Shown: positions 1 through 10,485 of the stretch, piece after piece | Position numbering within the stretch: the first letter of the stretch is position 1 | How the letters are laid out: the number at the start of each line of letters is the position of its first letter | Assembly (NCBI RefSeq): GCF_910594005.1 | Contig: NC_057831.1 | Span: 41,808,001-41,872,000 of the forward strand | DNA: 64,000 bases | Source: Cervus elaphus | Lineage: Eukaryota > Chordata > Mammalia > Artiodactyla > Cervidae | Direction of reading: 5' to 3' | The notes under the pieces: model-generated | Databases searched by the model: none | What the model was told of the DNA's origin: nothing | What the model saw: the letters and a program-made list of their open reading frames with translations, nothing else | Program-made: the position numbers and the translations under genes

Positions 1-1277
1 TGGGGAGCTACTGTTCCCATCCCCAGCACAGATGGCTCCAAGTGGAGGCAGGTCTGGCTATGGGAAGCCAAAATACTAGGAAATGCATTAATCTCCTCTC
101 TTTTAGGGTTGGTCCCCTAAAACATTCTTCAAAAGTAAGAATAGCCACTTGCATATCGCACATAGAATGCCTAGAGGGTTCAGAGAAATGGAAAAGGAAA
201 AGAAGGTATAGAACACGCTTCCTCTATCCATGTGTATCAATAATTACAACAAAAATACACTGTCTAAGAGTACAGGTAAAAATGTACTTGTTTCAGAAAG
301 AGAGCAACACTTCTAACCCAATTCCACCCCCACCTACAGCTCAGTTTGGAAACCTTTATTACAGTGCTTTCAGGATTATTGTAAGGCACACCACCAGAAT
401 TATTTAAGTGCCTGTCTTTCTTCTTCCCCAGATTATATGGAAAACTGTAATCTAAATCACAGTCTGCCACAACACACTACAAACAAGAGAGATGCAATAA
501 ATTGTTGAATTAAATGGAGCTGCTTCAGTGCCATGAACTGGAGGAAGGGGTCATTTAAATAATGCATCCAACTGCAAATAGGAATGGTTCTCACCTTTTA
601 CAAAAAAAAAGGTTTACCATAAATGGAGCTTGCAGAGAGCATGCATACTACTGATGCAGAGAGCAGAAACCATTGATATAAATCACTAAGATCAGCATTA
701 ACCTACCAATTCCCACACTACATTTTTTTGTTTCTATAATTCGAAACACACATATGAGTGTAATATAGTTTCTACAGTAGACCAAGCCACTGGCCAGCTC
801 CGCACTGGCCCCTCCAAGGTAATCATGCTGATAAAGCTGATAGCTGAGCTCACTTAAAATGGAAAAAGTCAAGGTGCTGGAGGGTCCTTTGACATAAGCC
901 ACAGCTAGACAACACCATCCCATGTCAAAAAAATGGCTCTCACCAAATCTCCTGAATAAATTCCCTTGATGACAAACACCATAATTCTGGGAATCTCTTG
1001 AATTTGATGACACAGTCAGTCTAAAACGAGTCTTCCAAATTTTCTTCATTTTTCAGAGCCATGTTTTTTTCACAGTGAGTAGAGGAAAGAAAATCATTTG
1101 GAATTTTCTAATTTACAGACATGGTCTACATTTTTAAGTGTTTAAATAATCTTTAGGAACCTTTCCACGTCATTCTCCCTACTAAATTCACAAAAAATTA
1201 CCTTCCTATTACCTTCATTATTACCTTAGTTTTTAAATCATCTTTTACTCAACGTGAGATAAAGCATAAAATCTTAT
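1..1277. other. Stretch with no recognised gene or repeat
   Basis: I recognise no repeat family here. Read on the minus strand the segment resembles a transcript 3' end: a short open stretch near 1050 stops early, and a possible AATAAA with a GT-rich stretch downstream lies near 350. The 133-codon minus-strand frame at 648-1049 has no domain I recognise and no splice or start context that I trust. It could be part of a 3' UTR, a processed pseudogene or plain intergenic DNA. Confidence 0.4.
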
Positions 1278-3230
1278 ATCTCAGTTCACTTCAGTCGCTC
1301 AGTCATGTCCAACTCTTTGTGACCCCATGGACCACAGCATGCCAGGCCTCCCTGTCCATCACCAACTCCCGGAGTTTACTCAAACTCATGTCCATTGAGT
1401 CGGTGATGCCATTCAACCATCTCATCCTCTGTCATCCCCTTCACCTTCCACCTTCCATCTTTCCCAACATCAGGGTCTTTTCAAATGAGTCAGTTCTTCA
1501 CATCAGGTGGCCAAATTATTGGAGTTTCAGCTTCAGCATCAGACATTTCCAATGAATATTAAGGACTGATCTCCTTTAGGATGGACTGGTTGGATCTCTT
1601 TGCAGTCCAAGGGACTCTCAAGAGTTTCTTCCAACACCACAATTCGAAAGCATCAATTCTTCAGCACTCAGCTTTCTTCACAGTCCAAATCTCACATCCA
1701 TACATGACCACTGGGAAAACCATAGCCTTGACTAGAAGGACCTTTGTTGGCAAAGTAATGTCTCTGCTTTTTAATATGCTATCTAGGTTGGTCATAACTT
1801 TGCTTCCAAGGAGTAGTGTCTTTTAATTTCATGGCTGCAGTCATCATCTGCAGTGATTTTGGAGCCCCCCAAAATAAAGTCTGACACTGTTTCCACTGTT
1901 CCCCCAGCTATTTCCCATGAAGTGATGGAACCAGATGCCATGATCTTAGTTTTCTGAATGTTGAGTTTTAACCCAACTTTTTCACTCTCCTCTTTCACTT
2001 TCATCAAGAGGCTCCTTAGTTCTTCTTCACTTTTTGCCATAACGGTAGCGTCATCTGCATATCCGAGGCTATTGATACTTCCCCCAGCAATCTTGATTCC
2101 AGCATGTGCTTTATCTAGCCCAGCGTTTCTCATGATATACTCTGCATATAAGTTAAATAAGTGGGGTGACAATATACAGCCTTGATGTACTCCTTTCCCG
2201 ATTTGGAACCAGTCTGTTGTTCCATGTCCAGTTCTAACTGTTGCTTCCTTATCTGCATACAGATTTCTCAGGAGGCAGGTCAGGTGGTCTGGTATTCCCA
2301 ACTCTTTAAGAATTTTCCACAATTTGTTGTGGTCCACACAAAGGCTTTAGTATAGTCAATAAAACAGATGTTTTTCTGGAACTCCCTTGCTTTTTCAATG
2401 ATCCAATGGATATTGGCAACTTGATCTCTGGTTCTTCTGCCTTTTCTAAAACCAGCTTGAACATCTGGAAGTTCATGGTTCACGTATTGCTGAAGCCTGG
2501 CTTGGAGAATTTTGAGCATTACTTTACTAGCGTGTGAGATGACTGCAATTGTGAGGCAGTTTGAGCAATCTTCGGCATTGCCTTTCTTTGGGATTGGAAT
2601 GAAAACTGACCTTTTCCAGTCCTGTGGCCATTGCTGAGTTTTCCAAATTTGCTGGCATATTGAGTGCAGCACTTTCACAGCATCATCTTTTAAGATTTGA
2701 AATAACTCAACTGGAATTCCATCACCTTCACTAGCTTTGTTTGTAGTGATGCTTCCTAAGGAATGACTTCGCATTCCAGGATGTCTGACTCTAGGTGAGT
2801 GATCATACCATCATGATTATCTGGGTCATGAAGATGTTTTTTGTATAGTTCTTCTGTGTATTCTTGCCACCTCTTCTTAATATCTTCTGCTTCTGTTAGG
2901 TCCATACCATTTCTGTTCTTAATTGAGCCCATCTTTGCACGAAATGTTTCCTTGGTATCTCTAATTTTCTTGAAGAGACCTCTAGTCTTTCCCATTTTAT
3001 TGTTTTCCTCTATTTATTTGCACTGATCTTTGAGGAAGGCATTCTTATCTCTCCTTGCTATTCTTTGGAACTCTGCATTCAAATGGGAATATCTTTCCTT
3101 TTCTCCTTTGCTTTTCGCTTCTTTTCTTTTCTCAGCTATTTGTAAGACCTCCTCAGACAGCTATTTGGCTTTTTTGCATTTCTTTTTCTTGGGGATGGTC
3201 TCGATCCCTGTCTCCTGAACAATGTCATGA
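1278..3230 (-). mobile_element. BovB (RTE) LINE, 5'-truncated
   Basis: The plus strand opens with the reverse complement of the BovB 3' end (the 'cgctcagtc...gactctttg...accccatgg' signature) and runs back through the reverse-transcriptase region into the linker upstream of it. Similarity to what I know of BovB stops near 3230, inside the region before the RT, so the endonuclease is missing. About 1.95 kb remain of the usual roughly 3.2 kb. BovB is a non-LTR retrotransposon that copies itself through an RNA intermediate and supplies the machinery for Bov-tA SINEs. No clear target-site duplication was found. Confidence 0.95.
1792..2995 (-). pseudogene. Broken BovB reverse-transcriptase ORF
   Basis: Three overlapping frames (2756-2995, 2280-2774, 1792-2337) together give the fingers, palm and start of the C-terminal part of a BovB polymerase. 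Visible blocks are IPIPKKGNAED (block 1), FIDYTKAF (motif A), GCILSPHLFNLY (motif B) and YADD (motif C, codons at 2061-2050). The frame breaks just after motif A, near 2337-2341, where four bases seem to be missing compared with other copies. A stop and frame change also separate the upstream linker. All palm motifs survive, but no continuous protein can be made. It is a dead copy. Confidence 0.9.
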
Positions 3231-3512
3231 TCTAGCCAAAACAGTATTTCTGTTTAGAAGCCTTGAATTGTTCTAGGATAACCAGAGGGAAGAAAGAGTG
3301 AGCCTTTCCAGTCTCTGAATTCTCTTGGGTAATATTTCCACATGCATCCAGCAACTGCAGTTCCCAAGGCTCTTATTTGAACACACTCATTTCTAACCAC
3401 CCTGCAGCACAGGGTGCTTTCTTAAAAAGACTTGACAACAGTAATGTAGAAATGGCCAGATGGTGCTCTTTCCAATACACTAAAGTTATCTTCTCAAGAG
3501 GCTCTACAGGCT
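3231..3512. other. No recognised feature
   Basis: Sequence between the BovB copy and the inverted duplication. I see no repeat family and no convincing coding potential. Confidence 0.4.
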
Positions 3513-3708
3513 GAGAGTGGAATATGATGGCCTGAGTTGGTGTCCTAACTGCTACTGACACTGCTCAGACCCCGACTCAAAAGACTTCTTGCCAACACCT
3601 CCCTCAGTTTCTTTACCACTAAAAGGGAAATAAGAACAACAGTATCCTCATAGGGTTATTGTGAAGATTTGACAGTTATCACTAAGGCATTTGGAATAGT
3701 GTCTAGGC
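3513..3708 (+). repeat. Left arm of an inverted duplication (MIR-like)
   Basis: About 196 bases that match the reverse complement of 4815-5010 at roughly four of five positions by eye. The right half resembles the 3' half of a MIR SINE ('ctcagtttctttacc', 'tagggttattgtgaag'). Both arms share bases not typical of MIR ('tatgatggcctgag', 'cactaaggca'), which points to duplication and inversion rather than two independent MIR insertions. Confidence 0.6.
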
Positions 3709-3901
3709 TCATATGTGTATGCGTGTATGTGTGTGCTCAGCCATGACTGACTCCTTGGGAGTCCATGGTAACAGTATCCTCATAGGGTTATTGTGAAGAT
3801 TTGACAGTTATCACTAAGGCATTTGGAATAGTGTCTAGGCTCATATGTGTATGCGTGTATGTGTGTGCTCAGCCATGACTGACTCCTTGGGAGTCCATGG
3901 A
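3638..3901. repeat. Perfect tandem duplication, 132-bp period
   Basis: Bases 3638-3768 recur exactly at 3770-3900, with a single t at 3769 between them. I compared the two copies base by base and found no difference. The unit covers the end of the MIR-like arm and the first bases of the following Bov-A2 SINE, so it is newer than the SINE insertion. It may be a true young duplication, a polymorphism or an assembly error. Confidence 0.9.
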
Positions 3902-4273
3902 CTATAATCCATCAGGCTCTTCTGTCCATGGGATATCCCAGACAAGAACACCGGAGTGGGTTGCCATTTCCTCCTCCAGGGGATCTTCCTGATCCAGGGA
4001 TTGAACTCACGTCTCCTGCGTCTCCTGCATGCAGCTTTTTCACCACTGAGCTGTAAGAAGCGCCTGAAGTGAAGTCGCTCAGTCGTGTCTGACTCTTTGC
4101 AACCCCATGGACTGTAACCCACCAGGCTTCTCCATCCATGGGATTCTCCAGGCAAGAATATTGGACTGGGTTGCCATTTCCTTCTCCAGGGGATCTTCCC
4201 GACCCAGGGATTGAACCCGGGTCTCCTGCATTGGAGGCAGATACTTTAACCTCTGAGCCACCAGGAAGTCCTA
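3833..4273 (-). mobile_element. Bov-A2-type SINE, two units
   Basis: Two SINE units in reverse orientation, about 3833-4064 and 4065-4273. Each starts with the reverse complement of the 3' end ('gctcagtcgtgtctgactctttgc') and passes through 'ccaggcaagaata' and 'ggatcttcccgacccagg'. The second ends with the reversed tRNA-like head 'ctgagccaccagg'. The left border overlaps the tandem duplication, so part of the SINE start is present twice. Confidence 0.9.
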
Positions 4274-4814
4274 AGGCACCCTAAGGCTAAGAAAAGCCTA
4301 GGCATCCAGTAATGTTGACCATTAATAAATAATTCATTCAGTTTCATTTCCTCAAGGAAATACAAAAATGCTGAGATCCTTTAAAGATTAAAAAAAAAAA
4401 AGTAACTGACTGCTGATTGGGAGATAAATGAGAATCTATCTTGAAACACATTCCAGAGAACGTCCTTGGGAAAATAACTACAAAAGCAGAGTGTGACAGA
4501 ACATCAGGTTATCCAATCCCATGTCCCTAGAACAGCGCCATAAAGAAAACTGATCAAAGTGAACTGGAACCCAACTTCCTCTTCCCAGATATTTATGCAA
4601 TATGTTGAGAGCAAAAGGTGTTTATAAAGACGAGTTGACAGCAAAAGAAATATCTGTTAGAATGTTCTTAATGGGAGAACAAGTAGGAGTTCCAAGAAAA
4701 ATAACTGAGGAGAAGCAACTCTGTTTCCTCCAAGCACTGAAAATTCTGTTAAATAAACATCTCCATATAGCCCAGTGACGTGGGGTCACAGTAATACAAG
4801 GCACTTGGAAAAGA
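4274..4814. other. No recognised feature
   Basis: AT-rich DNA with a short A tract near 4389-4400. A MIR tail may resume around 4290-4350 after the SINE. No gene or other clear repeat. Confidence 0.4.
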
Positions 4815-5010
4815 GCCAGACACTATCCCAAGTGCCTTAGTGTTAACCATCAAATCTTCACAATAACCCTGTGAGGATGCTATTATTCTTATTTCCATTT
4901 TAATGGTAAAGAAAGTTGTGGGGGTGTTGACATGAGGTCTTTGGAGCTGGGAGTCACAGCAGTGTCAGCAACAGTTAGGACACCAGCTCAGGCCATCATA
5001 GTCCACTCTC
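4815..5010 (-). repeat. Right arm of the inverted duplication (MIR-like)
   Basis: Reverse-complement partner of 3513-3708, the same length and about 80% alike by eye. It lacks the tandem duplication and SINE that disturb the left arm, so it shows the older state. Confidence 0.6.
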
Positions 5011-5934
5011 AATGTCTCTAATATCCAAGCAACACGACGTCAGCCTCTATCCTGCTTGCTTGGGAAAGTCCAGCACGGTTGCTGTTACTTCTGAGCGCTC
5101 CTGGGGAAAGGTAGCCTATGCTTTCTTGTCGCTTCTAACCCCTGCTTTCTTCTCCCGGCTGGACCCTCATTGACCTTCGCACACACAGTCCCTCCCCATT
5201 GCCTGGGGCCACTTGGCTCAGCCCCAGTTTATACTCCTCCTCTCTCCACAGCACATCAGGTGCCCAGTGGTCCCTGAATGGCTGGAAATTCATGTTGCTG
5301 GGGGAGGGGGAGAGTCCAAAAACCAAACACACCCTAAACTGTATTCTTGGACACATTCAAGTTGCAGGCTTTCCCTCCTTCCAGGTGTGTCATCTCACTG
5401 CTTAATCCCCTCCTTTAGTCTCGGCCTGTTCCCCTGGCCTCCACTCATCTCATGACACCTCAGGCTTCTATTTCGTCTCCAAATTCCATAACCCCTACAC
5501 TTTTCTTGAACTTCCAGAAGTCAGTTTAAATTATTATGCAAAATAATCCACTTCTTTTCCTCTTACTCTCTCCTAGTTAGACTAGCCCTTGAAGCCTACC
5601 TATATAATCTGAGAGCTCTTTAAGGTATTTTCCCAAATAAAAGAACAGTCCTTTCCCAAAACAGTGATGTTTTTTGTATAGGGCAGGGATGACAAGAGCC
5701 TGCAAGGCCTTCATGGTTTTCTCTAGACATAGATATAGAGACACGGATACAGATACAGCTACCTAGATCTGTTTGTCTATATCATACACACATAAACACA
5801 CACACAGACACACACAGCATGATGCCTGGCGCAAGGCAAGAGGACCTATACAAGAGAAAACACATCAGTCTAAAAGTTCAAATTAAAATACAAAATGCCT
5901 GGATATACCATCATTGTAAATATGTGTACTTTTT
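5011..5934. other. No recognised gene; short CA-rich tract
   Basis: No repeat family identified with confidence. Pyrimidine-rich around 5390-5530. A degenerate CA-rich tract lies at about 5785-5818 after an 'agatacagatac' stretch. Confidence 0.4.
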
Positions 5935-6021
5935 AGTCAGCCAAATATAGGCTCATAACCTAGGCCTACCATGTACCAGTTGCATGTCCTTGGACAAGTC
6001 AAGATCTTAGAAACCTTTCTG

Positions 6022-6513
6022 AACAAGAAAGCAGAGCAGGGGAGGGATGTTTTGGAAGTTTGGGGATGGTACATGCAAACTATTACATATAGAACAAATA
6101 AGTTTCTACTGTATACAGCACAGAGAACTATATTCAATATCCTGTAATAAACCATAATGGAAAAGAATATTTTAAAAGAATGTGTGTGTTAGTTGCTCAG
6201 TTGTGTCTGACTCTTTTGCAAACCCATGGACTGCAGCCCTTCAGGCTCCTCTTTCCATGGAATTCTCCAGGCAAGAATACTGGAGTTGGTTGCCATTCCC
6301 TTCTCCAAGGGATCTTCCCAACTCAGGGATCAAACCGGGTCTCCTGCATTGCAGACAAATTTTTTTACTGCCTGAGCCACAGGGAAACCAAAGAATGTGT
6401 GTATATATGTGTGTACGTGCATAAAACTGAATCACTTTGCTATACAGGAGAAATTAACACAACGTTGTAAATCACCCATACTTTAATTAAATAAAGTGTT
6501 ACAAAAAGAGAAA
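6022..6513 (+). mobile_element. L1-type 3' end, itself split by a SINE
   Basis: It carries the common artiodactyl tail signature ('tttctactgtatacagcacagagaactata', then 'aactgaatcactttgctatacagg', 'aattaacacaacgttgtaaatc') and ends in an A-rich tail. I take it for a 5'-truncated L1 3' UTR. A 13-bp TSD flanks it (6009-6021 and 6514-6526). A SINE sits inside it. Confidence 0.65.
6188..6389 (-). mobile_element. Bov-tA/Bov-A2 SINE
   Basis: Reverse-oriented SINE running from 'agttgctcagttgtgtctgac' to 'ctgagccacagggaaacc'. It is flanked by the 13-bp duplication 'aaagaatgtgtgt' at 6175-6187 and 6390-6402, which is host L1 sequence. Confidence 0.92.
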
Positions 6514-6650
6514 AGAAACCTTTCTGGAACTCATTTCCTCTTTGGCAAGAGACAGGACCACATTTCAAATCCATTGGCAAGATTAAATGAGATGATGCAT
6601 GTGAAGCAATTAGTGTACAACCTGGATTAGAATAAGCACTAGAAAAATAA

Positions 6651-7132
6651 TAGCTAACCGAATTTGAAAAGCAAAAGAATAATAAAAGGGGGAAAAATAA
6701 CACACCACAAAATGTGGGGAAGGAGGAAAAGTACTGAAAACAGTGAGGCCTTGGCCTGCAGCTGCAGCTCTCAGGAAAGGGGACAGCCAGCAGGACCCAG
6801 CAGGTCCTGACTAGGAAGGGTTGATACTGCGTTAGTAGTCGTAAGGTTGTACCAAATGCTAAAACATTTCAGAACTGCTCTGCAGTCTCTCTCCTCGACA
6901 CCGAGAATAAAACCCCTTCTTGCCCATCTACTTTTTTCTTTCCCCTGGGACCCTCCCATGATTCACGATGCCTGGCATTCATGCCCAGGGTTTCTGGGCC
7001 CCTGTTCCAGCACTGTGGGCCAGCATCTGTTCTATCAAGTTGCTGCTTTTGCGCCTTCAGTTGCTGAATATTTTGATTATCTTGCTAAAGGCAGAAGAGA
7101 TCCATGGGTTAAAGTGAATTGGTAGGTGTTTC
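6651..7132. other. No recognised feature
   Basis: No gene or repeat identified. Short repeated 'ccagcagg' words occur near 6788-6803. Confidence 0.4.
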
Positions 7133-7640
7133 CACCATTGCAGTAAGGGGGAACAGAACACGTGACCCCCAAAATATGCCACTTTGGTATATAGATTATT
7201 TTGATCAAGATCAAATAGCAAATCAAGATCTGCTGGATCAAATTGATCCAGCAGACTCAAAAAAAAAAAAAAAACCAAAACGTATTACCTCTCCCTTAAC
7301 TACCTAAAAGACAGGGGGCCTGGACCAGAAAGAGAGCTATTACCAGAGACAACTTCTTATCTGAAAGACCCATCTGCATGGCAAGGCCAACTTTTAATTA
7401 CCAAACATCTGCTCTTCTTATTATCCTATGAGTCACACTCTTCTTCTTTGAAGCCCTAGACCTCTATTCCATAAAGTACAGGATGACTTATAAAGCCTCA
7501 GTTACCCAACTTGTCCTTAAATCTCAATTCTTTGGGTCTGTTGTATATAGGAAATTAAATGCTCTTTTCTCCTGTTAGTCTAACTTATGTATTTAATAAT
7601 TAAACCAGCCAAAGAATCTAACAGGGAAAAAAGGAAAAGA
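7133..7640 (+). mobile_element. Probable ERV-derived LTR relic
   Basis: Begins 'tgcagtaaggggg' and includes 'cgtgacccccaaaatatgccactttggtat', a start I associate with ruminant LTRs. It ends with an R/U5-like stretch: 'attaaatgctcttttctcctgttag', then 'ccagccaaagaatctaacagg'. An A tract at 7260-7275 follows a strong palindrome in the middle. There are no internal retroviral genes. Borders and family are uncertain; no target duplication was found. Confidence 0.45.
7199..7275. repeat. Palindromes and GATC cluster before an A tract
   Basis: Bases 7229-7241 and 7243-7255 are exact reverse complements around one central base, a 27-bp perfect palindrome. A smaller one (tttgatc-aa-gatcaaa) lies at about 7199-7214. 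Five GATC sites fall at 7203, 7209, 7227, 7236 and 7245. A run of about 16 A follows at once. Confidence 0.85.
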
Positions 7641-8724
7641 TGTTCTCCCTTACGGTAGGTATGAATATGCTCTTGCTTCAATCCAGGTTAAGGTATAGAA
7701 TATGGAGGAAAATGAGATGTTTTTATGCTTTAGAACACTTGAAGAAGGGAGGGGAAAGAGGGAGCAAGAAAAATATGAAAAAATCCAGATACTATTTGAT
7801 AAAATTATCTTAAACAGGAACAGAAAATGGATTCAATTACTGTGATTCATTCACTGTTTCTTTGTCTCACAGGATATTTGAATAACTGTAACACCTAATG
7901 ATTTAATTCATTTCACCAAGATGGGTGCTCCTGAAGGGAAATGGTACTGAGAAACACCTTTCAGGAATTGTTAAAACGGTTCTGAGTTGTAAAGTTTCAT
8001 TATTTTTCACTAAAGGACAAATGTCTCCCCAACTGTTTCTATGATGCCAGGATGAACATGCATGTAAAGTGTCACAGACAGAAAATGTTACCTTATTTTT
8101 CAACGTATAATTGTTTCTCAGATTCTGCTTGGAAGTGGTCTGGAACTTAAAACTCAGTGACATAAAAATATGCTCCATTAGCCTCACCATTCATATATAG
8201 ATTCACAGATACCACTAGTGAAAATCCTTAGACATGTGAACCACAGAAAGGTATTCACCTATTTATATATGAATTTTCCAGTGTCACTTTTTTAAAATAC
8301 GAAAGTAGTAGGAATCAGAGAGAAAGTGAGAACCACACATTGTCCCAAAAAAGCTAGCTTCTTTGAATGTTTAAACCCTTAATTTATTCAACAAAGATTT
8401 TGAGAGTTTTCTGGGTGCGAGGTAATACGTACTTGATGTGTGCTTGTCTGTTACTACAGAGACTTCCTCTCATTGAAAAGAAGTGGGACCAGACCTGGCA
8501 GATGCAATGGCCAGCCAGGTGAGCTACAGGGCCAGTTTCCTCGTGTGCACGCCTGTCGAAGACACTGCTCATCAGGGACAGAGCTCTTTGATGCTGAGTT
8601 CAAGCTAGACCTGAGAAGGATCTCAGGATAACGGTACAGAAACAGGATTATCAGTCCATTAGAATTAAAACAAATGAAAATGATTTACCCTCTGAGATCT
8701 AGCTAATGCATCTTTAATCACTAC
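7641..8724. other. No recognised gene
   Basis: AT-rich, probably old intergenic DNA. A faint L2-like phrase ('tttattcaacaaagatttt') lies near 8384-8402. Nothing else recognised. Confidence 0.4.
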
Positions 8725-8790
8725 CAAAGTGCCTGGCACAAAACAGTCACTGAAAAAATGTCTGGTGAATGAATGATTTGCTGAGTGACT
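8725..8790 (+). repeat. MIR/L2 tail fragment
   Basis: 'aagtgcctggcacaaaacagtcactgaa', followed by 'tgaatgaatga', is the familiar 3' end shared by MIR and L2 relics. Too short to assign to one family. Confidence 0.5.
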
Positions 8791-8972
8791 GCTGAAGGTC
8801 TGAAATGTTCCTTTGCATAAAATAAGACCAAGCATTGGAAACAGTGTCTCTGAACACAGAAACAGCCTTATCTACCACAACAAAATTATAAATAAGACTC
8901 AAAGGAATCCCTTGTTGAAAGCGTCCATGTCACAAAAGTAAGTCCTGAATTGCTTTCTGTAAACAGATCAAT

Positions 8973-9203
8973 GGGGCTTCCCAGGTGGCTTATGGTAAAG
9001 AACCCATTGGCAGTGCAGAACGGCAGGAGACATTGGGTTCGATCCCCGGGTCAGGAAGATCTCCTGGAGGAGGAAATGTCAATCCACTCCAGTATTCCTG
9101 CTGGGATAATCCCATGGCCAGAGGAGCCTGGTAGGCTACAGTCCATGGACTGTACAAAAGACTTGGACACGACTGAGCGACTGCATGCGCAAGCACGCAC
9201 ACA
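8973..9203 (+). mobile_element. Bov-tA SINE with 13-bp TSD
   Basis: Starts 'ggggcttcccaggtggc' (tRNA-like head), has a B-box-like 'ggttcgatccc', then 'ccactccagtattcctg' and the BovB-derived end 'cttggacacgactgagcgact'. Flanked by 'taaacagatcaat' at 8960-8972 and 9204-9216. Confidence 0.95.
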
Positions 9204-9216
9204 TAAACAGATCAAT

Positions 9217-9729
9217 AGAAAGTTTCAAATGAATAGGAGTCATTAACAACTGTGAGTGAAGGATTCAGCAGGCTCCAGGACAACAGAGAGCATTCCTCTT
9301 TGAATAGACTGCCTGGCCACATAAGGACAGGGAGAAAGACGAGACTCAGACCTACTGTCAGGTTGGCTGAAATCTTTATCTCCCCGTGATGCACCGGTTC
9401 ACTCGGTCCACACATGGTAATTTGCCTGTGAAGTGCTCTCTACATTGCCCAATGACCTGCAAGGCTAAAATGTGAACTTTTGTGCAACTATAACACATTC
9501 ACCATGACTGATGACACAGCGTCATAAAGGATCCATACCATCATCTCAGTGGGCCTCCTGACCATATCATTTGTCAGCTGGATGACTAGGTCACATTTCA
9601 TTTGGATGTACACATTTGTGTCTAAGGTAGGAATTATTTATAGGACCCAACTTTCATGGTCAGAGAGACTTCCTGTGACTATTTTAATTCTCATGGTTCC
9701 CTTCTCCTCTAAATTTCTAAATGCTTCTT
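9217..9729. other. No recognised feature
   Basis: No repeat or coding signal that I can support. Confidence 0.4.
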
Positions 9730-10140
9730 AAGTGTGCAGACTAATTGCTGTTGGACTGGTCAGATCCACTCTCCATGTTTTCCCATCCTGTTCCACTAGG
9801 CTGCCAATACCTGGGTCCCTGAGATCTGTGGCTCCCAATCAGTTTCTAGGATTAGTGAAGACAGAGATTAGGATAAGTATTTTCTGCGCTCCCTCCCACA
9901 TTGTGGTGGAGAGTGGCTGTGCTCCTCTAGATAAGGAAGTAAACTCCCATCAGGAGGAGTGATAGTCATGGCTCTCTCCAGCTTCTAGTGATGCTTCCTG
10001 CCCTCCTCCGTTGATGGAGTGGTAACGGCTCCCCATGTTCCCTAACCCTTCAGTGCTGCACCTCCCCGTGTTGGTTCCCTTAACCTTACCCACATATTTG
10101 TAAATTGCCCTTTCACTAAAGTCTCTTCTTTTTTAGTGCT
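9730..10140 (+). repeat. Unclassified old interspersed repeat
   Basis: Phrases such as 'gtggtaacggctccccatgt' and 'ggttcccttaacctta' with a 'tttgtaaattgccctttc' end recur in mammalian genomes as a repeat tail. I recognise the pattern but cannot name the family with certainty. Confidence 0.35.
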
Positions 10141-10158
10141 GTGATTATAATTGACATA

Positions 10159-10348
10159 CAAGGCTTCCATGCTGGCTCGGACAATAAAGAATCTGCCTGG
10201 AATGCATGAGACCCAGGTTCTATCCCTGGGTTGGGAAGATCTCCTGGAGAAGGGAATTGCAACCCACTGGAGAGAGGAGCCTGAAGGGCTTACAGTCCAT
10301 GGGGTTGCAAAGAGTTGGACACAGCTGAGCAACAAACACTTTCAACAC
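10159..10348 (+). mobile_element. Bov-tA SINE with internal deletion
   Basis: tRNA-like head, 'gggttgggaagatctcctgg', then 'gcaacccactgg' joins directly to 'agagaggagcctgaagg', so about 30 bases normally found between them ('agtattcttgcc...') are missing. Flanked by 'tataattgacata' at 10146-10158 and 'tataattgatata' at 10349-10361, a 12/13 TSD. Confidence 0.92.
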
Positions 10349-10423
10349 TATAATTGATATAAATATGTACCATGACATTTAGCAACTGTTTTTACTGCAT
10401 TTGGTATTTTCAATTTGATTCAT

Positions 10424-10445
10424 ACACACACACACACACACACAT
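10424..10445. repeat. (CA)n microsatellite
   Basis: Uninterrupted CA dinucleotide run of about ten units. Confidence 0.95.
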
Positions 10446-10485
10446 ATGATTTAGAATTATCTACATATATATATAATTTCTAATG

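Larger units (their letters stand above)
5935..6650 (+). repeat. MIR SINE split by an L1 tail
   Basis: The 'taggcctaccatgtacc...ttggacaagtc' part at 5935-6021 and the 'ctcatttcctctttggc...gattaaatgagatgatgcatgtgaag' part at 6514-6650 join into one old MIR when the intervening insertion is removed. The join is marked by the duplicated 'agaaacctttctg' at 6009-6021 and 6514-6526. Confidence 0.7.

Noticed and set aside
648..1049. 133-codon minus-strand frame
   Set aside because: No recognisable domain, no exon borders, and composition like random AT-rich DNA. Kept only as part of a possible mRNA-like stretch.
8973..9203. Possible functional tRNA genes in the SINE heads
   Set aside because: Bov-tA heads have A- and B-box-like words but lack a complete cloverleaf; they are SINEs.
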